Assembly: GCA_037179515.1 (NCBI GenBank)
Contig: JAXCGZ010020812.1
Coordinates: 17,501-81,500, forward strand
Length of the DNA stretch: 64,000 nt
DNA from: Halocaridina rubra
Lineage: Eukaryota > Arthropoda > Malacostraca > Decapoda > Atyidae
Direction: 5' to 3'
The translations under genes and the position numbers were made by a program. The notes under the pieces were generated by a model, which saw only the letters and a list, made by a program, of their open reading frames with translations, was not told the origin of the DNA and made no database searches. This document shows, one piece after another, positions 1 through 25,991 of the stretch (position 1 is the stretch's first letter; each line of letters begins with the position of its first letter).

Positions 1-3000
1 GATTTGCATTCCAAACAATTGCCAGCGAGAATCAAATTCTATGAATTTTATAATGCTCCAATAACGAAGTTTTGGGCTCATTCAGTAAGTATTTCAGATG
101 AACTATAATATAACTGTATTATAATCTATAATATAGACGTTTACTGTGTTTGTACTGTACTCCTGTTATTTATTACATCTTATTGTAGGAAAACTTGCTG
201 TAAGAAAATTTCTGTTATTTTGTTGTGATACATCTTTATATACAAGAGCCATATTCTCCCATATAAGGAGGGTAGCCAAGTCAGAGCAAAATATCCTGAC
301 TCTTTGCAGGAAGAATATACAGGAGAGGGGATTCCAAGTCCCCTCCATCTGCCCCGTTTAGATTTGTGAACATATCTGTGATACATATCTAAGTTGTATG
401 CCATATTCGCTATTTACCAAAACTGAATGTACTTATTTTGTATATACAAGCAGTAATTTGGGTCTTATTCCATGTAACTCCTTATTTTGTAAATACAAGC
501 AGTAATTTGGGTCTTATTCCATGTAACTCCTTATATATACAGACATTTACCTTAAAAGTACTTCACTTTGTATCGAAATTACATAAATCAAGAGATGATT
601 TTTATGTAGCTGAAAGCATATGTTGAATACTGTATTAAACTTCTATCCTATTTCACCAGATGGCGTATATAATGTTCCTATGCCTGTATACGTATATGGT
701 ATTGGTGAAACTACCTGAATATCCAGAGTGGGTTGAATGGTACGTTGTGGCGTACATATCTACCCTCTTCTTTGAAAAGATAAGAGAAATCTTGTCTACT
801 GAGCCTGCAGCATTAAAGTATGTCTATTTGGTACAAAAACTTACTTTGATTTTTAAATATACACTCGTGTCATAGTTGTCCAAATACCACAAAAACATAT
901 ATACATGTCACACAGATAAATAAACAAAGCCTTGAAGGAAGATTGAAACGACAGTGAAAAGATCTTTCAGACTATTTTTGTCCATCTCCAGAGATCTGAA
1001 GATGGACCAAAATACAGTCTGAAAAATCTCAGCACTCCGTTGTTTCACTCTGCCTTTGTAGCTAACACCTATTCATCTTGTTAGAGCTATAGTACAGAAC
1101 AGAACTTTTTTTTTTTTTTTTTTTTTAGCAATTAAACTTTCCTCCAATTTATAATTTCTTTAAAGAGGCTGCCACAACGTTAAAACCTTTATCTTTTTGT
1201 TCTGTAGTCCAAGAATAAATATTTCCACAATATTTAATGTGAAAAAGAATTGAATTTCATAGTTTTTGCATGTATTGCTTTATAATTTTTATGCATTTTT
1301 CTCTGCAGATTAAAAATTGCTGTGTGGTCTGACAAATTATGGAATGTATTTGACCTGTTATTCACAGTTTTATTTTTGATTGGTCTTGTGCTGAGATTGC
1401 AAACCCCGACCATGCAGGCCGGGAGAGTCATTTACTGCGTTGATATTGTTTACTGGTACGTTACTCAAAAAAAAAAATGTATTAATATCTGTCAAATTTT
1501 ACTTTACCTTGATATTTTCCAACTTTATACCAAGTTTCAAATATACATTAAGCAGTTTTACCAAGTTTCAAATATACATTAAGCAGTTCCCAAGTGAATG
1601 TTATATAATGCTCATTATTATTTAAATTCTATCTATATACAAGAGCCTTATTCTCCCTTATAATTGGGGTGGCTAAGTCAAATCAAAATACTTTGACTCT
1701 TTGCAAGAAGAAAATACATGGGAGGGGATTCTCATGTCCTTCACTCTGCTTCATTTAGTCGGCATTTATGACACACAGGGGAACTTAGGAATTACTCTTT
1801 TGCCCTTTCCTGTGAAAAATTTATCGTTTGAATTTCCTTTATAGGTATTTGAGAGTATTGGAGATATTGTCGGCTAACAAGTATTTGGGACCTTTGGTAA
1901 TGATGATGGGGAAAATGATCAAGAATATGGCATATTTTGTAGTTCTCTTGCTGGTGGTCCTCATGGCGTTTGGTGTTTGTCGCCAAAGTATTCTGTTTCC
2001 AAACGAGGAACCACATTGGCGATTGGCTAGACATATATTCTATCAGGTAAGATATTCTATAGATATTTAATTAATATATTACTTGGATGACAGAATTCGG
2101 AGCCACCATAACGTAACCAGTAGCATGCTCGACATGGGAGCTGATGGCCCTGCATTCAAGCCCATGGCGGGGATAAGAAGGGCATCCAGCATTAATACCC
2201 CATCTTCAGTCTATCTGTATTCACCCCCAAATGGGGCCAATAGTGAACCATAAAAAAAAATTATATCAGGAGATAGAATTGGCAGTTGCTAGAGACGTAA
2301 GATTTCCATTAATTAAATTAGTTTTTATCTATAATTCCTATGGCTGTATCTGGTGCTTTTGCTGTAGATATTTGGCTCCTATATGGATTAAGAACCCTTT
2401 CCCTGTGAGCTATCCTCAAAACTAATTACACCTCAGTGCCGGGGGAGGAGTTTCTGCCGTTCCTCAGAGCAAAAATTCCGTACTGTCACCCTTGACATCA
2501 TAAGGATTACGGACTTCTTCAGAGTCCCTCAGCTTGATAAAACACTGACTCATGTATGGCAAGACTGCAACAGTTACCAGACATCGATTTCCACTTTTCT
2601 ACCACCAGGGGAAATGGCACACTAAATTGAAATCATTCATGCCCGTATGTGGTATGTTCGGGTGTTATGTCATGAAAGAATATGTCCATATGTGATACCT
2701 TCGCTGGTAAAGGGTTAAGAAACCTTATCATGTTTCCTGCAGTATTTGTGCATTTATGTACACATATATTTAATATGTATATGTTTCTATGTATGTATCA
2801 GTGTACCTACATTTACGTTTATGTCCTCTTTACAGCCATACTTCATGCTGTACGGTGAAGTGTTTGCAGGAGACATAGACCCAGATTGTGGAGGAGAAGG
2901 TGAAATCCCTTGCCATCCGGGTCGATGGGTCACCCCCACAGTGATGTCCATGTACTTACTAGTGGCCAATATTCTACTCATCAACCTACTGATTGCTGTA

Positions 3001-6000
3001 TTCAACAATATATTTGTCTCAGTGAATGCCATATCTCATCAGGTGTGGATGTTTCAGAGATTTCAGGTACGTGTAGGTAATTAAGATACTTTATAAAGCT
3101 CAGTGATTGATTTTATGTAACAGACTCCTTTTTCTGCTATGGGCTAGGATGGTGCCCTCTTGTCAAGGACTTTGGTTTTTGGCAAGTACAAATGTTACCC
3201 CGAGGGAATGCCCTATCTAACTTCAGACCGTGGTAGCCCTGGTACCCACCCGATGAATCAAAGTCACGAGCATTACCCCTCGGTCGCGATGGCCAACTTT
3301 ATATTGGTTTAGTGATGAAAGATAATTTCTTAGATTTCATATAGCTCACATATTTTGTAATATTTTTTTAATATATTTAACCATATGATGCTGGATTAGA
3401 TTCCAACATACCCTGAGTAGACTTCCTTTCCCTATTGGTAATTCTGTGGCACTAATAGAAAATAACATCTTCTCCAATATATGAAAGTACAATATACTTC
3501 TCACTCACTATGGAGGAACATGACAGCATTCTTGATTTAAAATTAACATATAGTCTAATTTATACTTACCTATTTTCTGACTGCAAAAAATTTGTATTAG
3601 TACCTATATCTGTACTGCAGAACATGCTTATTTTTTCAACCGTCCCTTTACATCATTTTAAATTTGGGAATCAATATATTCTTGGCATCATTTAAGTAAA
3701 TAAACAAAGCATGGTTTTAATAAGCTAAAATGGAATTGCTATGTTTTTTAAGTAATACTTAGAATCTAGTTTGTATAAAAGCAAAACTAAGTTTTTTAGT
3801 ATTACTGTACCTATAATGTAGAAGTAATACAAAGTTTTTTAGTAATACTTAAAATATGGTCTGTCTTAAAGCAAAGCTTGATATCTATTTTGTCTTCTCA
3901 GGTCGTGATGGAATTTGAGAGTAAACCCGTCTTCCCTCCTCCGCTTATTATTTTCTCACATATTCATCGCGTCATCAAATATGTATATAGGCGGTGGAAA
4001 GGAAAGCCGTTCTTTTACGATAACGGACTTAAGCTATTTTTAGATGGCGAGAGTTTAGAACGAGTTCATGATTTTGAAGAAGAATGCATGGACGGCTATA
4101 ACAGAGAAAAAGAACAGAAGGAACAAATGAGCACCGAGGTAAGTGACTGCAGGGAAACACAGTGGTGTAGTGATTAGCGTACTCGACTGCGGAGTTGCTA
4201 GACCCGCGATCGAGACCACCGTGAGACAATAGGACTGTGGCATCCATTCTTAATTCCACAGAGCCACACTTTCTCAAGGATCAGTTGGCAGGTTGATCCC
4301 ATTGACAGGCTGAAAGACTTTCCTGGGAGTGGAAACTTTTTTTAAACTATAATTATAGTTTTAATAGTGTGATACTCGGTTTTATACAATAAGTTTGGTT
4401 TAATCATGATTTTACATAATGATGATGTGGGCCTTGGCACCAAGAAAATCGAAGCAAATAGAAACTGTTGGGGAGTGTTGTGTCTTGTCAGGTGTGAAGA
4501 GGTAATAAGAGTTGCAAAACTAATACTCCAGATTTTTCAGTTTCGATGCGGGCATATCAAAGAACCGCAACTGAAGGAAAACTTAATCTTCTTTCAGACT
4601 TATTTTAAGATAACGGCTGCTGTGCATTTGCAATTCTCTTATTTAATTTTTTTCTATTTCTTACTAAATTCTCGTTATCATTGAGCTAATTTATATGCCT
4701 TGTGAAGAGGGAAGTTAAGTCAAAGTGCACACCCAGCCACCCCATACCTTCCATCTTAGTTCTTTGGAGATTAATGAATACAGTACTATAATTCCCCCCC
4801 CCTTCACACTGCTTGGGTCGTCGACAGTGAAGCCGTGTAAAGCCCTTTAGTTATGGGACTCAAACATTAGTAGCTGGTTTACTTTCCCACACCCACTCAT
4901 CCCAGCTTAGAGCACCTGGCAAATGCGGAAAAATCTCTTTGATTGGTGTCACCAAATCACAGTCTCTCTCCACCCATTTCTATATCCTGCACTCTTCTCT
5001 TCCCTGCTCGTCTGACATGCCGCTTGATGCCGAAAAATAAATAATTTACCTTAATAAAACATTTACGATAGACAACTTCCATACGATGGGATAGGATAAC
5101 TTGGAAAAACCTGTAGCCTGGTTTAGGAATTTGCTGAGGAATAAGTGTGAATGTTCCGGTTTTACGTCACGGACTCCCTTATCTACCAAGGGCTAGGATG
5201 GTTGCCTTCTTGCGAAGGACTTGTTTCGGCAGATGTAATCCTTACGCTGAGTGCATGCCTTTGCTAACCTCAGACCGTGACGGGGCGCGAACCCTCGGAA
5301 TAAGTGTGAATGAATGAGCATTATCAGAAATATGGATAAGTACATGCATCCTCTTGATGATTACATTAATTTTTAGTGTTCATTTTGGTACCACTATTAC
5401 TTAAGGTGGAACGAAGGGTCATATGCAAAAGATGTATATAAATAAATTTTGTCAGTACATGGAAGTTATGCACCCGGAATAAATAACGATATACAGTATT
5501 GTAAAATATATATCTTATATATATAATGATGTTTTTTTATATCTATAGATAAGTTTTATGAATCTAATACTTCATATTATGGGATAGGAACAGTCTAAAT
5601 ATGCATAAAATGCATCTACAATAAAGTAGTAAATATTCCTTATGACAATTTTATTAAACATTTAAATACAAACATTTCATTTGCAGGAACGAGTACGGAT
5701 GATGTCAGAAAGAACGGAGGGAATGCTACAGAAAATTGAGGATATGCAGAACAAATTTATAGCTGCCATGAGCTCCTTCAATAACTTGGATTTCCATATG
5801 AAGCGATTGGAAGATACAGTTGAACAAACTAAGAACAGTTATGCTGTTGTGCATCGGTTTATGCTGAGTCATGTCGGAAGGAAAGTGCGTTCTCGTTCGG
5901 GTTCTGCTTCGCCCAGATCTGATGGTGATAGTCCAAGGTCACTTTCTCAATCTAGTCTCCATCAGCTGTTAGAGGAAACTGCCAGACAAATGCAGAAACG

Positions 6001-7393
6001 ACCGGAGCCTGACCCAGAGACAAGTGAAAAAGAAGTCAGCGATACAAGCGATGCAGAACACGAGACTGGTAGTCATAAATCACATAAGCAGAGCTCCTTC
6101 GAATTGGAAATGGAGAAGTCTTTGAAGTCTTCACTACCTGCGCGTCACTCGGAGGTGTTCGAGGCTGGAGCCAATGCAGCATCCAATACTTCGAGAGTAT
6201 CCAAAAGCACATCACGTCCGTCTAAAACGAGACTGGATTCCGAATCCGGAAGTTCGCTCGGGCGTGCTTCAAGAGAACGCAAATTGTCGGGTGGAAGGAA
6301 GAGCAGTATTCGTAAATCTTCCAGAAAGGGATCAGAAGATAATAAACCTTTCAGTCCTTCTAGGGTCTGCTTTGTGGAATCACATCTTCCTTGTGAGGAC
6401 TCAGATTCTGGAGATGCGGTTGAGAGACACCTAGACACTGAAGACGAAAATGAAGTCCGGTATCTTCGGTCTGTGTCAGCTCCTAATGAAGGTGTACATA
6501 CTGCACATGGCATTCCTAAATATGAAAGGAGTCTCTCCTCCAGTTCTAGTAGACCTAGAATACAAGTAATCCCGCCTTCTTCTCCTCCACCTATATTTAC
6601 TTTTACCAGTGAATACACGAGCCTTGCGGATGAATTAGAAACTGTCTGTATGGCGAGATTATCGCCTCCTACATCACCTCTCTTCAGTTATGGAAGAAGA
6701 GGTGCTCCCGAAATGCGACGTCGATATTACTCGGAATCGGCCGGTATTTCTATCACAATTAGTTCTAATCCTCTTCGCGATGCAGAAGAAGCAGATTATC
6801 AGCTAATGGAAGGTCTGATTCAAAGGAGAATGCATCGAGACTCGGAAAATTTAGCTGTCTCGTTGGAAGACCTCTGTTCAATAAGAACAGAGTGTTCTGA
6901 CACCGAAGAAGGGGGTAGTCCCACTAAAGGTGGAAGAAAGGGAACCAAAGTGTCTGAACTTCGAAAACGACATAGCACCACAAGTATTGACAAAAACACT
7001 TCAGAAAGGTTGTCCGTACCGGGGTCATCTCCCCGTCTGATATCCCCCACTAATCTTCATGTATCTCTAATATGCAGCGATGGTAAGCGACTAGCAACGT
7101 CACAGCCCGGTAGCCCAGGTACTCGTCGATTTTCTTTGCAGAGAGAATTACACAACCAGTGGGCCTCTTCCAGTGCTTTACCCATTGCTGGCGGATGGCT
7201 AACTCCCAGGTCCTCACATCCTATTACACCTACGGGGACTCTGACTCCAAGTTCTGAGAAAATTGAGAGACAGAGAGACTTAAATACTAATCCTCAAGAT
7301 ATCCATCCTGCTATGGCAACCCTGCAAGTTCCAAGTGTTAAAAACGAGTCAGAAGCAAGACCTCATGACGTAATAACTGAAACCGAGTGTTAG
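1..7393 (+). CDS. Trpm: TRPM-family cation channel, 3' part of gene (7 exons)
   Basis: Exons 1-84 (runs in from the left edge), 660-817, 1309-1455, 1845-2046, 2836-3066, 3902-4138 and 5687-7393 join in one frame with GT/AG borders and give 921 visible residues plus a TAG stop. Exon 1 has the [10 protein letters not shown] motif that precedes S2 in TRPM1/3/6/7. The next exons hold S2, S3 ([18 protein letters not shown]), S4 and S5. Exon 2836-3066 holds the pore ([15 protein letters not shown]) and S6 ([12 protein letters not shown]). The TRP region ([19 protein letters not shown]) spans the next junction. The last exon starts with a coiled coil ([12 protein letters not shown] onward) and continues as a roughly 500-residue Ser/Arg/Pro-rich tail ending at TETEC. 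No alpha-kinase domain follows, so this is a non-kinase TRPM as in insects. It is an integral membrane channel, probably conducting divalent cations by family analogy. Introns hold SINEs and other repeats. The N-terminal homology region and S1 lie outside the window. Confidence 0.95.
233..360 (+). repeat. Interspersed repeat, family R5 copy
   Basis: Begins tatatacaagagccatattctcc and contains a gagtcaaagcaaaatat..gactctttgca core and a gaggggattcc.agtccc block. The same order of motifs recurs at 1633, 13931, 19797 and 52033. No coding capacity seen; class unknown. Confidence 0.7.
432..531. repeat. Tandem duplication, 49-bp unit x2
   Basis: The text caagcagtaatttgggtctt starts at 447 and again at 496, and the flanking ttattttgtaaatacaag is also doubled. 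Lies in the TRPM intron between exons 1-84 and 660-817. Confidence 0.9.
1527..1588. repeat. Tandem duplication, about 33-bp unit x2
   Basis: The segment accaagtttcaaatatacat followed by taagcagtt occurs twice in a row within a TRPM intron. Confidence 0.85.
1633..1815 (+). repeat. Interspersed repeat, family R5 copy
   Basis: Same motif order as at 233-360, extending further: ..tttagtcggcatttatgaca, cacaggggaac, then a ggaattactcttttgccc tail. The right end touches the polypyrimidine region before the TRPM exon starting at 1845. Confidence 0.7.
2097..2245 (+). mobile_element. tRNA-derived SINE, family 2
   Basis: A tRNA-like head (gtaaccagtagcatgctcgac, then B-box-like gcattcaagcc) is followed by gggcatccagc..ttaatacccc. 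The same modules appear on the - strand at 10137-10274 and partly at 10312-10378. Old and diverged. Confidence 0.65.
2246..2835. other. TRPM intron sequence without recognisable gene
   Basis: No exon-like ORF with homology. An ORF from 2746 is intron sequence that runs into the true exon at 2836. The stretch around 2440-2720 looks repeat-derived but has no second copy in this window. Confidence 0.5.
3118..3300 (-). mobile_element. tRNA-derived SINE, family 1
   Basis: Reverse copy of the most abundant SINE here. Read on + it shows gactccttttt, gggctaggatggtgcc, aaggacttt, atgccc, ccgtgg, gatgaatcaaagtcacgagc, which is the reverse complement of tail, body and tRNA-like head in order. Lies about 50 bp after a TRPM exon. 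Confidence 0.8.
4147..4337 (+). mobile_element. tRNA-derived SINE, family 3
   Basis: The head ggtgtagtgattagcgtact has an A-box-like core and is followed by a B-box-like cgatcgagacc. The body includes tggcatccattcttaattcc and ggttgatccca, and the tail ends near ggaaacttttt. A second copy lies reversed at 13007-13188. This copy starts only a few bases after the splice donor of the TRPM exon ending at 4138. Confidence 0.75.
4426..4600 (+). repeat. Interspersed repeat, family R6 copy
   Basis: Shows ggccttggcaccaagaaaa, aatagaaact, gtcttgtcaggtgtgaag and cgcaactgaaggaa in the same order as copies at 22490-22660 (+) and 14990-15190 (-). No coding function seen; may be debris of a retroelement. 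Confidence 0.6.
5139..5312 (-). mobile_element. 5'-truncated SINE family 1 with target-site duplication
   Basis: The element proper is 5154-5297. It is bracketed by a 15-bp direct repeat, gaataagtgtgaatg, at 5139-5153 and 5298-5312. Read on -, it starts inside the tRNA-like head (ccgagggttcgcgcccc) and ends ..gtgacgtaaaaccggaa. The precise repeat shows a retroposition with 5' truncation into a TRPM intron. Confidence 0.92.
5313..5686. other. AT-rich TRPM intron end
   Basis: No ORF, repeat family or RNA gene recognised; ends at the acceptor for the last TRPM exon at 5687. Confidence 0.5.
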
Positions 7394-7738
7394 ATAATGT
7401 ATACCATTGTACTTAACAAGATATCCATCCTGGTATGGCAACCCTGCAATACCAAAGTGTTAAAGAAGAATCAGGAGTGTTAAATACTGTATACCATTGT
7501 ACTAGCAAAAGTAATATATATATATATATCAAAGTAGATAACTTTACTGTCTTTAGTACATCTGCCAAATATTCAGTTGCAATAATATTTTATATATTAG
7601 CATGTTACAGATAAATTTAAGTACTGTTGAATATTTTAAAATGTATATATACTTTTTAGACGACAGCTAAGTAATGTAAAATCCTCTTAACTTGTTGTTT
7701 TTCATATTTATTTATGAATTTGTTTAAATTTTAAGACA
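7394..7738 (+). other. Probable TRPM 3' untranslated region
   Basis: AT-rich sequence between the TRPM stop and the first AATAAA. A short direct repeat of the end of the coding region appears here: the text around 7300-7345 (ccatcctg.tatggcaaccctgcaa) recurs at 7425-7455, followed by a repeated taccattgtact motif. This suggests a local duplication that copied the last codons into the UTR. Confidence 0.5.
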
Positions 7739-7832
7739 ATAAATCACAATTGGAGATGTAAATATTTTGTAGAGAAGTCAATCTTTTTTGTGCCATATTT
7801 GTTATGTTAATAAAATTTAAATTGTTAATAAA
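7739..7832 (+). promoter_or_regulatory. Candidate poly(A) signals of the TRPM gene
   Basis: Three AATAAA hexamers at 7739-7744, 7809-7814 and 7827-7832 lie 346-434 bases after the TRPM stop in an AT-rich stretch without ORFs. This is the expected place for the 3' end of the transcript. Which one is used cannot be told from sequence. Confidence 0.5.
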
Positions 7833-8249
7833 AGTGATGTTAAATTTAATTCGCGTTTCAATACATATTATTTGTGATAGATAGTTGTCACGTGATACAT
7901 TGCTATCATTCGAAAGCTGCTATTGGTATCTCAAATTCTGAACAAATAATTTCTTACATACAGGACTATTTGATATTCCCCATCAGTTTGCTGTAGTAGT
8001 GATGGAGATTAATTCTGTATTAGTATTTGCCATGTGGTGTAGAAATCAACTGAAAGGGATGTGATCATGGCACTGGGAGAAGAAGAAATTACTCGCACAT
8101 CTCTGAATGCGGTTAGAAGCATGATTCCACCTTCGTACTCTCTGTATGTTGCAGAATGCACCCAAAAGAGATGATCATGGTAATGAGGCTTATTTGCATC
8201 CCTAAATTCCCCATATATTGTAGAAATCAACTAAAATCAATATTCCCAG
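7833..8249. other. Intergenic, no gene seen
   Basis: Between the TRPM and GRASP 3' ends. A tgtagaaatcaact segment and a gatgatcatgg segment each occur twice about 180 bases apart (around 8038 and 8220; around 8063 and 8171), suggesting a decayed tandem duplication. Confidence 0.4.
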
Positions 8250-8375
8250 AGGCGGAATGGGCCTATTTGGTGCCGCCCATTTGGCCCTAAACAGTTTTGG
8301 TATGGCCCTTTTGGTACTAAACTGTCTTGGCTAGGTTCATTAGGTTAGCTTAGTGTCAAAAGGGCACTAAGAGAT
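8250..8375 (+). repeat. Partial copy of foldback (MITE-like) element
   Basis: Contains aatgggcctatttggtgccg, ggcccttttggtactaaact and ttaggttagcttagtg. These match one arm and the spacer of the foldback element at 19195-19372. Confidence 0.55.
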
Positions 8376-8495
8376 GGGGTAATAGAGAATTCCACACCTT
8401 ATTCCATGCTGTATGAAAAAGCTAATAAGGATGGAATTTTTTTTCTGGGGGGGGGGGGAATGCGAGTAGAGGAGAGGATAGGCATGCTGTGAGCG

Positions 8496-8668
8496 GTTTT
8501 ACATCACAGACTCCATTTTCTACTAAGGGCTAGGATGCTGCCTTCCTGCAAAGGACTCTGGTTTTGGCTGGTGTGATTGCCCTTTCTAATCTCAGACCAT
8601 GGCAAGCAGCCAAGCCATGACTTGATAAATCAATGTAACAAGTGTTAACACTCTGCCACGGGGGCACT
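8496..8668 (-). mobile_element. tRNA-derived SINE, family 1
   Basis: Reverse copy with internal loss: cggttttacatcacagactcc, gggctaggatgctgcc, ctcagaccatgg, gataaatcaatg..caagtgttaac in order, ending with ctctgccacgg of the tRNA-like head. Confidence 0.8.
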
Positions 8669-8769
8669 CCTTGTTTAAGCAAAGCTTCAACATATCCTTT
8701 CCATCCATGCTCCCAGTCAATGCTTTCTGGCAAGACAAAAAATTTCGGAAAATGGATTGTTAGCCCCCA

Positions 8770-9793
8770 ATATCCCTACCCCTTTTAGTTGCTTCTTACA
8801 ACAGGCTGGGCATACAAGTGAGGTATCTTCTCTCCCGATATTGCCTTCCACTCCTAAAATCAGTAGGGGGGAAGAGGAGGGAAAAAAAGGGCAACAAATA
8901 AAAAACGAATTCCCTTTCACAACTAATGTACAAATTGTATATCGTCGTGACAACCCCTAGAGATCCGTAGAGCAAAAAGACTTGAAACCATTATCATCTT
9001 CCTGTTACCTGAGTCTGACAATCTCCACTGAAGCACAAAGCTGTGGCATAATATTAGGCTATTAATTACGGAAATATTCTCATTTCATATTCAACTTCTC
9101 TAAATCATCATTACTAGCCTGGAAACATTAAAACAAATTTTTATTTTATCTGGATTTAACATCCATAACTATCTATTCTTAACCAGCACAATACCTCAAA
9201 ACCATGTTAAAACACTCAAGGAATAATCATAATACTCCTTCAAAAACCAATACGTTATATTAACTCACTATTGGTACTTAAATTTTATAATGACTTATGA
9301 AGATTTCAAGTAAATTTTGGATATGAGCTGAGCATCATATGTCTCCCATACAGGTATTGTACATACAACAAAGACCAATACCAACATTACGAGTATAGCA
9401 AAAAAACGTTTTTATCCTACGGTGTACATACCAATACAAATATTCCAATTGTTTTAATAGTTTAATATGGTAAACAATATATTACTTTCTTACAATCATA
9501 TGGGTACGTGCAACCAAATTACATAACCAAATATGGGCTAGCAACATAGTTAATCTAAAAAAAACTTATCTCAAAAGGAAATGGTTATCATTATTCTACT
9601 AAACAAGAAGAGAGTTAAAAATTCAAATCCTCTAATTTTAGATAAGAAAGAGATCTATGAAAGTCATTAAGAGAACATCAATCTGATTTGGAGTAAGCCT
9701 TCAATATTAAACCCTAAAATACGTAGACGTAACAAATGGCGAATATATTTTTCATGAAATGAGCTCCAGTGTGCATATCAAAACCGCAGGTTG
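8770..9793. other. Region 3' of the GRASP gene
   Basis: Downstream of GRASP on the - strand. 8770-8960 resembles decayed R5/CT-rich repeat sequence. 8960-9793 is AT-rich with no repeat match seen and is the likely 3' UTR of GRASP. On the - strand an AATAAA (+ strand tttatt, around 9140) could be its poly(A) signal. Confidence 0.4.
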
Positions 9794-24226
<14,433 letters not shown>

Positions 24227-24707
24227 TTTGACGCAAGGGAAATCGGAAACCTCAAAGGTTTTATTTTTATTGACAGGTACAAGTCTGAATCTACAACCCC
24301 AGACGTGGCAGAGGGGGTTGGGAATAATGGGAGACCAGCTGATATAAATAATTATGGATAAAAATTCTATTCGATATCCTCTAATTAAATTTATTTTCAA
24401 TAAAACGTTACTCATGAAACAAAAATATATGATAATATTAATTTGTATGTTTTTTATTGCAAAATATTTTTCATAAAGGGTAACTACTAATGAAATAATG
24501 TTTTTTCCTCCACATTTAATCCTTTATTATTTGACGTAAAACTAGCCGCAGGATATTTTGACGTTTCGTTTATTTGTATTTCAATTTAAATTATCTCATT
24601 TCATCTAATTCCCATTATTGTACTCTTAATATAATATAGATAATATTTATAATTATATTTTTAAGGCAACATGAGAACTGGTAGAGATATCAGTAGGCCT
24701 TATCTTG

Positions 24708-24715
24708 TGACGTCA
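24708..24715. promoter_or_regulatory. Palindromic CRE-like site upstream of GRASP
   Basis: A perfect TGACGTCA palindrome lies about 480 bases 5' of the GRASP start codon, in single-copy-looking sequence between the gene and the repeat block. CREB/ATF factors bind this motif. Its promoter role is inferred only from position. Confidence 0.3.
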
Positions 24716-24813
24716 TACTGCAGTAACTGTCACGGGAAAAATTTCCTTGGTTCCTAAGTTAACCATCTCATTAACTTTATTTCAATATATGCAGTTAAAT
24801 TTCCTGTTTTATA

Positions 24814-24815
<2 letters not shown>

Positions 24816-24885
<70 letters not shown>
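24816..24885. repeat. (TA)n microsatellite, about 35 units
   Basis: Pure TA, immediately followed by the LINE 3' end at 24886. Confidence 0.98.
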
Positions 24886-24887
<2 letters not shown>

Positions 24888-25045
24888 TAAGAAAACTTCT
24901 TTGCAGGATGTAAGGAAGTACTTTTTTTGTGTAAGAGTAGTTGGTAATTGGAATTCGCTAAGCGAGGAGGTAGTTAATGCTAACTCAATCCATAGTTTAA
25001 AGGACAAGTATGATAAGTATCATTAAGTACAAAATGGAACCGATC
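24886..25045 (+). mobile_element. CR1/L2-like LINE, 3'-end fragment
   Basis: The text cgtaagaaaacttctttgca through gaggtagttaatgct and taagtacaaaatggaaccga matches the last codons and 3' end of the LINE at 32910-33075. The left side is a (TA)n array; the right side is cut exactly where the LTR begins. Confidence 0.9.
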
Positions 25046-25700
25046 TGTGTGTTATTACAATTCGGTCTTATAACCCCCTAAATTCGGAAATCCTGACACG
25101 GCTTCGTTAGAGGCCTACCACGATCTCAAATTTAAATCCTCTACCAATAAAATATAATTAATATTACATGCATAGACATACATGCATATATTTTATAAGT
25201 GGGTTTATGAACTGCTGATATATGAATATTTAAATAAACTCTCCTCACCTTAAATTAAAACTTCCTCATACAGAATAATAAATTTTCTAACATACCTTCT
25301 ACCTACGAGTGTTCTATTAAATGAGCTCATTCTGTCCCTCACACGTAGTTATAAATATTGTTAGAAATATAATAACTCTGTACCCATCTGTCCGGATAAC
25401 CCTGACTTCGTCAGCAATCACGGGACTCCGAATCAAAAACGTATCTTCTGATCCACGGATCTCTATCACGTTCTTCTACTTGAGTGTCTCGTAATGCCCC
25501 ACGAGAACAACAAAAAATAAACTTATAAGTACTGTCAATAAACACAGTAAAAATGAGTGCCTCGTACCATCTCACAACAGCAACTAACTTTTGGTAAGAA
25601 AGTCTTACAAAACTCCTCTCGTTTGTTAGGGCCCTTGGTTACAACGCTTCTTTGTTTAAAACAGGCGAGGCAATAAGCGATATCAAGGAGGTGAAGGGTT
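25046..25700 (-). repeat. 3' LTR of the BEL/Pao-like element
   Basis: Starts tgtgtgttattac and ends ggaggtgaagggtt on the + strand. Aligned base by base with 29252-29906: same length, about 17 substitutions, no gaps seen. Confidence 0.93.
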
Positions 25701-25991
25701 AATGGCTAAAATCCATTAGTGACCTACATTCCTTTCTCCAAGTCTTCTACGGCCAGCCTCCCTAATAAGCTACACATTATACATACGATTATATGTGTAT
25801 ACATGATAGATATTAACAGGTATACATACTAAGTGTAAAGGTATACATTCGTGCACTTACGTTACAATAAACGAAACTATATGCAAAATAACACTTACAT
25901 AATGTACGTAGAAATAAACTGTCTTGAAATATATTCAAGACATCCTGGGCCCCTCCAAAAAAGGAAAAATGGGGGGTCTCCCCTATCAGTA

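Noticed and set aside
6145..6618. 157-codon antisense ORF in the TRPM last exon
   Set aside because: Shadow of the Ser-rich coding strand; no homology and no splice or promoter context.
7394..7500. Extension of the TRPM coding region past 7393
   Set aside because: The tandemly copied text after the stop is out of frame with several stops and no kinase homology.
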